From Marinifilum fragile JCM 15579 (lineage in GTDB: Bacteria > Bacteroidota > Bacteroidia > Bacteroidales > Marinifilaceae): 64,000 bases of DNA. Of this stretch, positions 8,759 through 17,539 are shown one piece after another. Below the pieces are notes generated by a model. That model made no database searches and was not told the DNA's origin. It saw only the letters and a program-made list of their open reading frames with translations. Numbering within the stretch: position 1 is the first letter of the stretch; each line of letters begins with the position of its first letter. The position numbers and the translations under genes were made by a program. The stretch spans positions 1-64,000 of the forward strand of contig NZ_BAZX01000019.1 of assembly GCF_001310955.1 (NCBI RefSeq), written 5' to 3'.

Positions 8759-10942
8759 ATGCAAAAGATTTATGTTGTAGCTATTATGCTACTGATTTCA
8801 GTGACTTTCGTTAATGCACAGAATGCTGTGCTAAAAGGGGTGGTAACCCAAAATAGTAACCAACAAGCAATGCCTGGTGCTAGTGTATATTTCTCAGGCA
8901 CTACTACAGGTACAGCGACAAATAACAAAGGCGAATACCAGATTAAGAATTTAGCACCAGGGGATTACGATTTGGTTGTATCCTTTTCGGGATATAGTCG
9001 TCAAAAGCAGAAAATCATCATTAAGGAAGGTGTCAATGTTCTTAATTTTACAATGATGGAATCCAAAAGTCAGTTGGGAGAAATTGTTGTAACTGGAACT
9101 GGTACCGCGCATCATTTAAAAACAGCTCCGGTTCAAACAGAATTGATTAGTAAAAAAGCCATTGCAAGTGCAGGAGCTTCAGATTTTAACGAGTTGATGA
9201 TGAATGTAAGTCCATCATTTGATTTTAATCCAGGAACAATGGGAGCCATGATGACCATTAATGGTTTGGGAAACGACTTTATTCTTGTGCTTGTTGATGG
9301 CAAACGTATGTATGGAGATGTTGGTGGAAATACCGATCTAAATAGAATTAATCCTGATGATGTTGAGCGTATTGAAGTATTAAAAGGTGCATCTTCTTTA
9401 CTATATGGATCGGATGCTATTGCTGGTGTTGTAAACATCATTACAAAAAAATCAAAACAAAAGGTAAATGTTTCCAATACGAGTCGTATTCGCGAATATC
9501 GGACTTATCAACAAAGCAATACGGTTGATCTTAACCTGGGTAAGTTTTCATGGAATGGAAATTTTAACCACAAAAGAAGCGATGGATGGAAATTAAGTCC
9601 TTTTGAAATCAAAAAAGGACAACTGATTGAAACGGATAAAAGAGCACAATATGAGTACAACGATTTTACTTTCGCTCAAACTTTAAAATTTCGTGCCACT
9701 AAGAAATTGGAAGTTTATGCCGGGAATTCATTTTTCAAAAAGCATGTAATAAGACCTACTTCTATTTATAAATATGGTTATTTCTATACCGATAAGTCTT
9801 TTGAAGCAGGAGCCAAGTATTTATTAAATAAAAAAGATTACGTATCCGTTGACTATAACTTTGATCAGTACAGATATTATTATCGATACAATCAAGATTA
9901 CAAGGGTTATAAGAAAAGTGATAAAGACATTCAGAATGATCAAAGAATGAGCAATTTTAGAATGAAATATGTAAATATCATTTCTAAAAATAACACTCTT
10001 ACTTTAGGTGCAGATTATCTGAGAGAGAAAATGGTATCTGAAGATCGTTTGGTAAACGGAAAGGCTGAGGCCAAAACAATAGCTTTTTATGCCCAGGAAG
10101 AAATCAAGTTGCTTGAAAAACTTCAGTTGGTAGCAGGAACCCGTTATGTAAAGCACAATGAATTTGGTAGTGCTTTTACTCCAAAAGTATCTTTACTTTA
10201 CAAGCTAGATCATTTTAATTTCCGTGGGACTTATGGATATGGATTTAAAGCTCCTACTGTAAAAGAATTGTATTACGCCTACGAAAAAGGAGGAACTCTT
10301 TATTTAGGTAATGAAGATTTGGATCCTCAGAAATCGCAATATTCTTCATTAGGTGTAGAGTTTCATAATGATTTCCTTTCGGCAAGCATTACAGGATACA
10401 TCAATAATGTAGATGATTTGATCGCATATGAGACTATTGATCTTGAACCTGGTGATGCAGAAAATGAAATCACAAGAAGACTCAAACATTACAATGTTGA
10501 GGAATCGAAATCTCAAGGGATTGATTTCTTACTGAATGCTAAATTAGGAGCAGGTTTTACGCTCGGAGGTGGATACAGCTATGTTAATGCCAAAGATGAA
10601 ACTACAGGAGAAAAATTAGATGGAGTTGCTGAAAATTATGGAAATGTTCGTTTGGCTTACGATCGTTCATGGAAGAACTATTCGTTTAGCGCAACGATTC
10701 TGGGACGTATTCAGGATGAAAAATCGTATGATAATGATGATGATAATGCCAAAGGATACGATATCTGGAAGCTAACTACTAATCACAAATTTTTAAATCT
10801 TGGCTCATTCATTTTTGAAGCTCAACTTGGAGTTGATAACATTTTCGACCATGTAGATGATAGTCCTTATGGCTCTCATTACGGAACCATTAATCCAGGG
10901 CGCACATTTTTCGCTGGTATTACAATCAATTTTGCTAAATAG
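8759..10942 (+). CDS. TonB-dependent outer-membrane receptor, probably for cobalamin/corrinoid (BtuB-like)
   Basis: This is a 727-residue outer-membrane receptor that would import corrinoid using TonB energy. The signal peptide ends around residue 20 (VNAQ). A carboxypeptidase-regulatory-like domain (about 22-105, AVLKGVVTQNSNQQAMPGAS) comes next, then the plug (about 115-225, with IEVLKGASSLLYGSDAIAGV), then a 22-strand barrel ending in FFAGITINFAK with an aromatic-rich last strand. The substrate is assigned from position: it is the first gene after a cobalamin riboswitch and heads a BtuFCD and corrin-synthesis cluster. The PepSY membrane protein gene follows two bases after its stop. Confidence 0.88.
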   Translation: MQKIYVVAIMLLISVTFVNAQNAVLKGVVTQNSNQQAMPGASVYFSGTTTGTATNNKGEYQIKNLAPGDYDLVVSFSGYSRQKQKIIIKEGVNVLNFTMMESKSQLGEIVVTGTGTAHHLKTAPVQTELISKKAIASAGASDFNELMMNVSPSFDFNPGTMGAMMTINGLGNDFILVLVDGKRMYGDVGGNTDLNRINPDDVERIEVLKGASSLLYGSDAIAGVVNIITKKSKQKVNVSNTSRIREYRTYQQSNTVDLNLGKFSWNGNFNHKRSDGWKLSPFEIKKGQLIETDKRAQYEYNDFTFAQTLKFRATKKLEVYAGNSFFKKHVIRPTSIYKYGYFYTDKSFEAGAKYLLNKKDYVSVDYNFDQYRYYYRYNQDYKGYKKSDKDIQNDQRMSNFRMKYVNIISKNNTLTLGADYLREKMVSEDRLVNGKAEAKTIAFYAQEEIKLLEKLQLVAGTRYVKHNEFGSAFTPKVSLLYKLDHFNFRGTYGYGFKAPTVKELYYAYEKGGTLYLGNEDLDPQKSQYSSLGVEFHNDFLSASITGYINNVDDLIAYETIDLEPGDAENEITRRLKHYNVEESKSQGIDFLLNAKLGAGFTLGGGYSYVNAKDETTGEKLDGVAENYGNVRLAYDRSWKNYSFSATILGRIQDEKSYDNDDDNAKGYDIWKLTTNHKFLNLGSFIFEAQLGVDNIFDHVDDSPYGSHYGTINPGRTFFAGITINFAK

Positions 10943-10944
10943 TT

Positions 10945-12423
10945 TTGAAAGGATTAAATAAATATCTCATTCAAATCCATAACATATCAGGTTCATTATT
11001 GAGCCTGATGTTTGTGGTTTGGTTCATTTCTGGTATCGTTCTTATTTTCGATGGTTTTCCTCATGCTTCTCGCAAAGATCGATTTTTACATCTTACCGAG
11101 TTTCATAAACAGGATTTTGAGAATTTACAAGCGCCTCCAAAATCTTTCAATGGTAAAGTTACATTGGAATTGTGCGATGGAAAACCTGTTTATAGAGTTA
11201 AATCAGGCCGAAAATCCCAAAAAACTTATGATGCCATAAGTTTAAAGCAGCTCGCTTCTTTTGATGAAAATCATGCCAAAAAGCTAAGCTCATCTTTTAA
11301 CGGATATCCTGTAAAGGAAATAGAAAAGATGAATGAATTGGACGATTGGATGCCATGGTCTTACTATCGACCTTTATTGCCATTGTACAAATGCAAAATG
11401 AGTGACCCGGCTCATACTGTTTTATACATTTCAGAAAAAACAGGTGAGATTGTACAGGAAACCAACAGAAGGGCCAGATGGAGTGCACGGTTTGGAGCAA
11501 TTCCGCATTGGATTTACTTTAAAAAACTTCGCTTGGCGAAAGATACATGGAGATTGGTCATTATCATTCTATCCTCATTAGGAATTTTGATGTCTGTAAC
11601 AGGCATTTATGCTGGATTGGTTCGACTTCGAAAGAGAAAAGAAAAGGGAATCAGTCCATACAAGAAGTTTTGGTACAAGTGGCATCACCTAACAGGTTTT
11701 TTCTTTGGTATATTTGTGTTCACTTTTATTTTGAGTGGATTGGTTTCTGTTACTTCAATCCCCGACTGGATGGTTGGTGTAAATTCTAAAGAGAAGGTTG
11801 ACATTGAATGGAATCAAAAGTTAGAATTATCGGGTCATAAAAATATAGTACCAAAGGAAATTTTTACAGCTCTAAACAATAAGGAAGGAGTTCGCAAAAT
11901 TGAGTGGAAAACCGTTTTAAATACTCCTCAATTCAGAGTTTATTACGACGATTATCAAAAATCTGAGATTTACACTTTAGATGATGGTAAAGTGATTCCA
12001 CAAAAGAAATTTAGTTTAGCGGATATCAAACAACAGTCCGAAGAGAAATTCAAGAATACCTCATTTTCTGTGGTTGAGCAGCAAAATTACGACAATTATT
12101 ACTCTGGATCAGCTATGTATTATATGCCACGAATGGCATATAAGATTGAAATTGATGATGTTGCAAAAACTTGGTTATACATTGATCCTGCAAGTGGAGA
12201 ACGCATTAAAAAATTAACTAAAAATACTCGATTACGTCGTTGGTTGTATCGCTTTTTTCACACATTGGATTTAGCCATACTAAAGCAATATGACACGATA
12301 AGAAAAACTCTTTTAGTTCTCTTATCACTAATTGGTTTAGCAGTTAGTATTACAGGAACGAGGCTTTCTTTTAAATGGTTTAGAAGAAATTACAACAAAC
12401 TAATTAAAACTAAAAAATTATAG
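10945..12423 (+). CDS. PepSY-domain inner-membrane protein (PepSY_TM family)
   Basis: The protein has 492 residues with four predicted membrane helices: about 17-38, 200-225, 248-275 and 455-478. PepSY-like extracytoplasmic segments lie between them. Conserved His-containing helices (IHNISGS, KWHHLTGFFFG, RFFHTLDLA) match the PepSY-associated TM family, often found with TonB receptors for siderophores, heme or corrinoids and thought to act as a reductase or membrane partner. The TTG start lies two bases after the receptor stop, so translation is probably coupled. A role in reducing or releasing imported cobalt-corrinoid is inference from context. Confidence 0.8.
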   Translation: MKGLNKYLIQIHNISGSLLSLMFVVWFISGIVLIFDGFPHASRKDRFLHLTEFHKQDFENLQAPPKSFNGKVTLELCDGKPVYRVKSGRKSQKTYDAISLKQLASFDENHAKKLSSSFNGYPVKEIEKMNELDDWMPWSYYRPLLPLYKCKMSDPAHTVLYISEKTGEIVQETNRRARWSARFGAIPHWIYFKKLRLAKDTWRLVIIILSSLGILMSVTGIYAGLVRLRKRKEKGISPYKKFWYKWHHLTGFFFGIFVFTFILSGLVSVTSIPDWMVGVNSKEKVDIEWNQKLELSGHKNIVPKEIFTALNNKEGVRKIEWKTVLNTPQFRVYYDDYQKSEIYTLDDGKVIPQKKFSLADIKQQSEEKFKNTSFSVVEQQNYDNYYSGSAMYYMPRMAYKIEIDDVAKTWLYIDPASGERIKKLTKNTRLRRWLYRFFHTLDLAILKQYDTIRKTLLVLLSLIGLAVSITGTRLSFKWFRRNYNKLIKTKKL

Positions 12424-12427
12424 CACT

Positions 12428-13303
12428 ATGAAACGAATTTTGCATTTAAGTATATTTTTCTTGCTGATAATGAATGTACAAATGACATATGCGCATAAAA
12501 AAGCAGAGGACAAAAAAGGCATTCTTTTGGTAACATTTGGAAGTAGTTATCCTGAGACCAGAGTGGCATTCGAGAATATTGATAAAATTGTAAAAGCTGA
12601 GTTTCCTGATGTGGAGATTAGATGGGCTTATACTTCAAAAATGATTCGAAAGATCATTCGCAAACGAGGAGGTGTAGTTGATTCTCCTGCTGAGGCATTA
12701 GCTAAAATGGGAGAGGATGGGTTTACGCATGTTGCGGTTCAATCCTTACATATCATTCCTGGTGAAGAGTATGATAATTTGAAGCATACAGTAGAAGCAT
12801 TCAATGGAATGCCAAAAGGAATTAAAGTAACAGAGATAGGAACTCCACTGCTTTTCTTAGATCATGATCATATGCAATTGGCGGATGCTCTTCACCAACA
12901 GTTTAAAAACAAATTGAATTCAAAAACAGCAGTTCTGTTTATGGGACATGGTTCTCATCATCAATCCAATATTTATTACCCAGGATTTGAGTACTATTTA
13001 AAGCAAAAATCTGATCAGTATTTTGTAGGAACTGTAGAAGGTTTTCCTTTGTTGGATGCTATTCTTCCTCAGTTAAAATCGAATGGAATTAAAAAGGTAA
13101 TATTAACTCCTTTTATGTCGGTAGCTGGTGATCACGCGCGAAATGATATGGCTGGAAGTGAAGAAGACAGTTGGAAAACTATTCTTGAAAAAGAGGGATT
13201 CACCACAGAAATTGATATGATAGGCTTGGCGGAATATGATTCTGTTGTTGGAATTTGGGTTGAACATTTGAAAGCAATTTGTCAAGAGCTAGGAATTCGT
13301 TAA
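12428..13303 (+). CDS. cbiK: Sirohydrochlorin cobaltochelatase CbiK with an N-terminal signal peptide
   Basis: This is a class II chelatase that would insert Co2+ into sirohydrochlorin, the first committed step of the anaerobic B12 pathway. The protein has 291 residues. Catalytic residues are His174 (MGHGSHH), Glu204 (GTVEGFP) and His236 (AGDHARNDMAG); their spacing of 30 and 32 residues equals that of His145, Glu175 and His207 in Salmonella CbiK. Unlike that enzyme it begins with a hydrophobic leader (about residues 1-22, ending MTYA), so it may be exported. A periplasmic CbiK is known from Desulfovibrio vulgaris, where a heme- or metal-related role was proposed. It sits between the PepSY gene and the binding-protein gene with short gaps, which also suggests an envelope function. 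Confidence 0.88.
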   Translation: MKRILHLSIFFLLIMNVQMTYAHKKAEDKKGILLVTFGSSYPETRVAFENIDKIVKAEFPDVEIRWAYTSKMIRKIIRKRGGVVDSPAEALAKMGEDGFTHVAVQSLHIIPGEEYDNLKHTVEAFNGMPKGIKVTEIGTPLLFLDHDHMQLADALHQQFKNKLNSKTAVLFMGHGSHHQSNIYYPGFEYYLKQKSDQYFVGTVEGFPLLDAILPQLKSNGIKKVILTPFMSVAGDHARNDMAGSEEDSWKTILEKEGFTTEIDMIGLAEYDSVVGIWVEHLKAICQELGIR

Positions 13304-13313
13304 AATCTGAATC

Positions 13314-14435
13314 ATGAAAAAGATTATTTTTCTTCTGACTATAAGTTTAAGCTTGTTTTTTTATGCTTGTAATAACAAGTCATCAAAAACAAAAAAAGAA
13401 AACAAACAAGAGGAAGTCATAGAGATATCATTAAATCATGCTAAAGAATTCAAGATTGAAAAGCATGGTGACAAGACACTTGTAAAGATTCATAAAAAAG
13501 GAGAAGATGGAGTTTTTGATACTTTCAATCTTGCAAAAGATAAAGCCAAGGCAAAAGGTATTCCCAATAGCATTCCGGTTCCTTGCAAGAGAATTGTCTG
13601 CCTTTCGAGTACGCAGTTAAGTTACTTTTTTGCCTTGGATGATATTGATGATATCGTAGCCATAAACAGTAGTCGTTACCTGCGACACGAAGGAATGAAA
13701 GCCTTGGTTGAAGCTGGAAAGGTGAAAAGAATTGGAAAAGAAGGAAACTTTAATCTTGAAATGCTGGCTGCTCTCGATCCGGATGTAATATTTGTATCTC
13801 CGTTTAAAGTTGGAGGTTTCGATGTATTGAGAAACCTTGGGATTCCTTTGGTGCCAATGGCTGCCTATAATGAGGAAACACCATTGGGACGTGCAGAATG
13901 GATTAAAATGCTTGCTCTTTTTGTGGGGCAGGAAGAGAAAGCAGATTCTATTTTCAATGGAATTGAATCCCGATACCAAAACCTAAAAAAAATTGCCTCG
14001 AATGTTGAAAAGCGACCAACAGTCTTCTCAGGAAAGATGAGATCGGGAAGTTGGTATGTTCCAGGAGGAAATAGTTTTTATGCGCATTATTTTCGCGATG
14101 CTGGAGCTGATTACATTATCAAAGATGATATGCAAGGAGCTTATCCGGTAGATTTTGAGACCATATACAGCAAGGCTTCCAAATGTGATTTTTGGAGAAT
14201 TATTCATCCCGAAAAATCAGGATTAAGCTTAAAAGATTTGGGTGAGCAGGACCCAAGATATATGGATTTTAATGCATTTCAGAATAAGAATGTAATTTTG
14301 TGCAACATTCGTGAAAAACCATATTATGAACAAGCAGGTATGAAACCTGATGTTTTATTGGCAGATTACATTCATTTTTTTCATCCGGAATTATTGCCGG
14401 AGCATAAACCTTATTTTTACGAAAGGCTGAAATGA
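13314..14435 (+). CDS. Corrinoid/metal-chelate ABC transporter substrate-binding lipoprotein (BtuF-like)
   Basis: The protein has 373 residues. A lipoprotein signal with lipobox FYAC (Cys at about 19) precedes a Lys/Glu-rich linker and a Peripla_BP_2 (BtuF/FepB/FhuD) fold from about residue 80. The start of the fold is typical (CKRIVCLSSTQLSYFFAL), as is LAALDPDVIFVSP. It would carry the substrate from the outer-membrane receptor to the permease. The stop overlaps the permease start by four bases (ATGA), so the two are translationally coupled. Cobalamin or another corrinoid is the likely ligand from the riboswitch context; heme or siderophore cannot be excluded from sequence alone. Confidence 0.85.
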   Translation: MKKIIFLLTISLSLFFYACNNKSSKTKKENKQEEVIEISLNHAKEFKIEKHGDKTLVKIHKKGEDGVFDTFNLAKDKAKAKGIPNSIPVPCKRIVCLSSTQLSYFFALDDIDDIVAINSSRYLRHEGMKALVEAGKVKRIGKEGNFNLEMLAALDPDVIFVSPFKVGGFDVLRNLGIPLVPMAAYNEETPLGRAEWIKMLALFVGQEEKADSIFNGIESRYQNLKKIASNVEKRPTVFSGKMRSGSWYVPGGNSFYAHYFRDAGADYIIKDDMQGAYPVDFETIYSKASKCDFWRIIHPEKSGLSLKDLGEQDPRYMDFNAFQNKNVILCNIREKPYYEQAGMKPDVLLADYIHFFHPELLPEHKPYFYERLK

Positions 14436-15478
14436 TCCATAAATTAGGAAGAATATCAATTGTAATTACACTGGCAACACTGTTGCTGGTTTTTCTTGTT
14501 TTATTGAACCTGGTGTTGGGATCCATACACATCCCATTGTCGGAGATTAAAGCAATTTTGTTTACAGGAGAAGAGGTAAACAGAATTTATGAAAACATCA
14601 TTCTTAAAACAAGATTGCCCCAAACTATAGTTTCTCTGGGGGCAGGTATGGCCTTGGGAGTAGCAGGTTTGTTGATGCAAACTTTGTTTCGAAATCCGCT
14701 TGCCGGCCCGTCGGTTTTGGGAATTTCATCAGGTTCGAGTCTTGGTGTTGCTTTTGTAATGCTATTTACCGGAAATATTCTGGGATTTACCTTTACCAGT
14801 CTGGGAGCTTGGGGAGATTTTGCGGTTGTATTTTCATCCTTAATTGGAGCGGCCTTGGTTTTGGCTTTGATCCTTTTTATATCGCATCGTATTGGAGGCA
14901 CTTTAAGTGTCCTGATTATTGGAGTGATGATTGGATACTTAAGCAGTTCATTGGTAAGTTTACTGAAATTCTATAGCCCTGAAGAAGATGTATACAATTA
15001 TGTGATTTGGGGTTTAGGTAGTTTTAGCCGTTTGGCAAGCGAGCGTGCAATGATGTTTGGTTTAATTACAGTAATTCCTTCTATTTTGGCAACATTTTTA
15101 AGCAAGTCCTTAAATCTTTTGGCTTTGGGAGATCGTTATGCCTCAAACCTGGGTTTGAATATCAAAAGAGCACGCTTTTTAATTATTGCCTTTTCGGGAT
15201 TTTTAACGGCCATTGTGACTTCCTTTTGCGGACCTATTATTTTTATAGGAGTTGCAGTACCGCATTTGGCCAAATTGTTATCTAAAACATCAAACCACTT
15301 TTATTTGATATTGAATGCAGCTTTGCTGGGAGCAGCAACAGCCTTATTGTGTAATCTTTTGGCACGAATGCCAGGAATGGAGCAGGAAATGCCTATCAAC
15401 TCGGTAACTGCATTTATTGGAGCACCAGTTGTGATTTGGGTAATTTGGAAGCGTAGAAAAGAAAATCGATTGGAGTAG
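14432..15478 (+). CDS. FecCD/BtuC-family ABC transporter permease
   Basis: The permease has 348 residues and about ten membrane helices. FecCD family segments are visible: RLPQTIVSLGAGMALGVAGL, the NPLAGPSVLGISSGSS motif, and the ATPase-contact region GDRYASNLG followed by CGPIIFIGVAVPHLAK. It forms the inner-membrane channel for the substrate delivered by the upstream lipoprotein. It overlaps that gene by four bases and is followed two bases later by the ATPase gene, giving the classic F-C-D order. Confidence 0.9.
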   Translation: MIHKLGRISIVITLATLLLVFLVLLNLVLGSIHIPLSEIKAILFTGEEVNRIYENIILKTRLPQTIVSLGAGMALGVAGLLMQTLFRNPLAGPSVLGISSGSSLGVAFVMLFTGNILGFTFTSLGAWGDFAVVFSSLIGAALVLALILFISHRIGGTLSVLIIGVMIGYLSSSLVSLLKFYSPEEDVYNYVIWGLGSFSRLASERAMMFGLITVIPSILATFLSKSLNLLALGDRYASNLGLNIKRARFLIIAFSGFLTAIVTSFCGPIIFIGVAVPHLAKLLSKTSNHFYLILNAALLGAATALLCNLLARMPGMEQEMPINSVTAFIGAPVVIWVIWKRRKENRLE

Positions 15479-15480
15479 TT

Positions 15481-16500
15481 ATGGCAGAAAAAGAGATTCT
15501 TCATATCAACAAGTTGTGCATAGGTTACGGAAAAGGTAAACGTGCAAAAGTGGTGCATGATCAATTGCAAGCTAAAATGTTTGCTGGCGAATTGGTTTGT
15601 CTACTAGGCGAGAATGGAACAGGAAAAAGTACTTTAATTCGTACGATTTGCGGATTTCAACCAGCATTGGGAGGGGAAGCTACTCTTCTTGGCAAAGATC
15701 TGCTAAAGCTTTCCGAAAAGGAATTGTCGAAAATGGCATCCGTAGTACTTACCGATCGTGTAATTGTGCCCAATGCTACCGTAGAAGAATTGGTGGGCTT
15801 AGGAAGAAGTCCGTATACCGGAACATTCGGAATCTTAAATGATGAGGATAAAGAAATTGTTCACACTTCCATTGAGAAATGTGGGATTCTGCACAAGAAA
15901 AAGGAACGATTATCGAATTTGAGTGATGGAGAAAAACAAAAGGCGTTTATAGCGAAAGCTTTGGCACAGGATACTCAGATTATTATTCTTGATGAACCAA
16001 CCGCCTTTTTGGATATGCCCGCTCGTGTTGAGATCATGCAATTACTAAGACAAATCGCAAGTAATTCAGGAAAATCAGTTTTGATGTCAACCCACGATTT
16101 GGATTTGGCCTTACAAATGGCAGATAAGTTATGGCTACTTTCAGCAGACAAAGGCTTGTTAACAGGAACGCCTGAAGATTTGTTATTGAGAAATGAATTT
16201 CAAACCATTTTTCAGAATAAAGGAATTGAGTTTGATAACAAAACAGGATTGTTTAGAGTTGGCTATGACTACAATCATGAGATTCCAGTAAAAGGTCACG
16301 GCTTTGAATATGTATTGCTTCGAAGAGCTTTTGCCAGAAATGGAATAAAAACCATACGCAAAGCAGAGGAAGATACCACCTGGCTTGAAGTGTGCAAAAA
16401 TGGAAGTACGAGTTTTAAGTATTTCCAAAATGGAGAATGTGTGGGACAAGAGGAAACCATTGAGAACTTACTAACTCTAACTCTAAATAATCGGGGATGA
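15481..16500 (+). CDS. ABC transporter ATPase (BtuD-like) with an extra C-terminal domain
   Basis: The protein has 339 residues. Walker A is GENGTGKST (about 43-51), the signature is LSDGEKQK (about 147-154), Walker B is IIILDEP (about 167-173), and the switch His is in STHDLD. The ATPase core ends near residue 255. About 80 further residues (from VGYDYNHEIPVKGHGFEYVLL to the end) are not part of a standard BtuD/FecE ATPase and resemble no domain I recognise. It energises the import system with the permease just upstream. The stop overlaps the start of the nitrilase-family gene (ATGA), so the two are coupled. Confidence 0.88.
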   Translation: MAEKEILHINKLCIGYGKGKRAKVVHDQLQAKMFAGELVCLLGENGTGKSTLIRTICGFQPALGGEATLLGKDLLKLSEKELSKMASVVLTDRVIVPNATVEELVGLGRSPYTGTFGILNDEDKEIVHTSIEKCGILHKKKERLSNLSDGEKQKAFIAKALAQDTQIIILDEPTAFLDMPARVEIMQLLRQIASNSGKSVLMSTHDLDLALQMADKLWLLSADKGLLTGTPEDLLLRNEFQTIFQNKGIEFDNKTGLFRVGYDYNHEIPVKGHGFEYVLLRRAFARNGIKTIRKAEEDTTWLEVCKNGSTSFKYFQNGECVGQEETIENLLTLTLNNRG

Positions 16501-17306
16501 TAGTTGCAGCAGTAAGTTCAAAAAGTAGAATTGGCGATGTGGAGTTTAATCTATCCACCACGATGGATTGGATTAAAAGCTTCGATGCACAAGGAGTAGA
16601 TTTTATTTTGTTCCCAGAGTTGAATTTGTCTGGTTATATAAGAGATATTGAGATTCTAAAAACGGTATTGCTAGAGAAAGAGGCTTTATTTACATCTTTA
16701 ATGGAAATATCGAAGAATACGAATTCAGCATTTGCAGTAGGCTTTCCTGAACAAGAAAGAGAAAAGTATTTTATTACTCATTTTGTGTTTGACGGAGGAA
16801 AAATTATTGGGAAACATCGAAAAACACATGTAAGCATTACCGAAAAAGAGGTTTACTCTGAAGGTGATGAGATAAATGTATTTCCTGTGAAAGAAATGCT
16901 TGTAGGCATTCAGATTTGTTACGAAACACACTTTCCTGAAATCAGTGCCATTCAAGCACAAAAAGGAGCCAATGTATTGGCAATGGCTTTTGCATCTCCA
17001 AAAGAAACTTGTCAGGATAAAATTGAAAGATTTAAAAGATATATACCAGCCAGAGCATACGATAATTCTTGCTTTGCGATGATTTGCAATCAGGTCACCA
17101 CAAATAAAAGAGGAACGGTTTTTCCTTGCGCAAGTCTGATTATTGATCCCAAGGGAAAAGTGCTTTCAGAATCCTTTGTAGAAGAAAATGAATTTGCTGT
17201 GGCGAATATTGATTTCCATGCAATCAATAGGATAAGAGAATCGAAAATGGCATACTTTAATGCTCATAAACGAACAGAATGGTTAAGAGAATACTATAAA
17301 AGTTAA
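16497..17306 (+). CDS. Carbon-nitrogen hydrolase (nitrilase superfamily amidase) in the corrinoid operon
   Basis: The protein has 269 residues and no signal peptide, so it should be cytoplasmic. The catalytic triad of the nitrilase superfamily is complete: Glu41 (LFPELNLSGY), Lys109 (KHRKTHVS) and Cys141 (GIQICYETHFPE). These enzymes hydrolyse amides or nitriles. Its start overlaps the stop of the BtuD-like ATPase and it precedes cbiA, so a corrinoid-related substrate is plausible, for example removal of the nucleotide-loop amide as in corrinoid remodelling (a job done by CbiZ in other bacteria). That assignment is inference only; a general omega-amidase role is the alternative. Confidence 0.78.
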   Translation: MIVAAVSSKSRIGDVEFNLSTTMDWIKSFDAQGVDFILFPELNLSGYIRDIEILKTVLLEKEALFTSLMEISKNTNSAFAVGFPEQEREKYFITHFVFDGGKIIGKHRKTHVSITEKEVYSEGDEINVFPVKEMLVGIQICYETHFPEISAIQAQKGANVLAMAFASPKETCQDKIERFKRYIPARAYDNSCFAMICNQVTTNKRGTVFPCASLIIDPKGKVLSESFVEENEFAVANIDFHAINRIRESKMAYFNAHKRTEWLREYYKS

Positions 17307-17363
17307 TCAAGTTTTCTTTATGTAGTAAGAACGTAAAAAGAGAAAGGAATCAGTCAATTTGAA

Positions 17364-17467
17364 ATTCTCCTTCTAGGGGAGATCCCGACAGGGAGAGGGG
17401 TGTTTAGTTGAGTTTCTTATTTCACCCTTTTGTCTGTCGACATTTTCCCTGAGAGGGAAAAACTCAT
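17364..17467 (+). repeat. Interspersed palindromic repeat, family A, copy 1
   Basis: This element of about 104 bp lies between the nitrilase-family gene and cbiA. The left arm has the hairpin CTCCTTCTAGGGGAG followed by ATCCCGACAGGGAGAGGGGTG. The right arm has CACCCTTTTGTCTGTCGACA followed by TTTCCCTGAGAGGGAAA. The two arms are imperfect reverse complements, so the whole unit can fold into one long hairpin. Further copies are at 21255, 22753, 24768 and, inverted, 57016. The rest of the 17307-17539 spacer holds nothing I can name. Confidence 0.8.
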
Positions 17468-17539
17468 CTCGAAAATGAGATGACAATTTTAATTGAGCAA
17501 AAGGATATAAAAGTAATTTTCAAAACCTGGATTTGAATA

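Noticed and set aside
17307..17539. Second cobalamin riboswitch before cbiA
   Set aside because: No B12 box or conserved core is present; the spacer is explained by a family A repeat.
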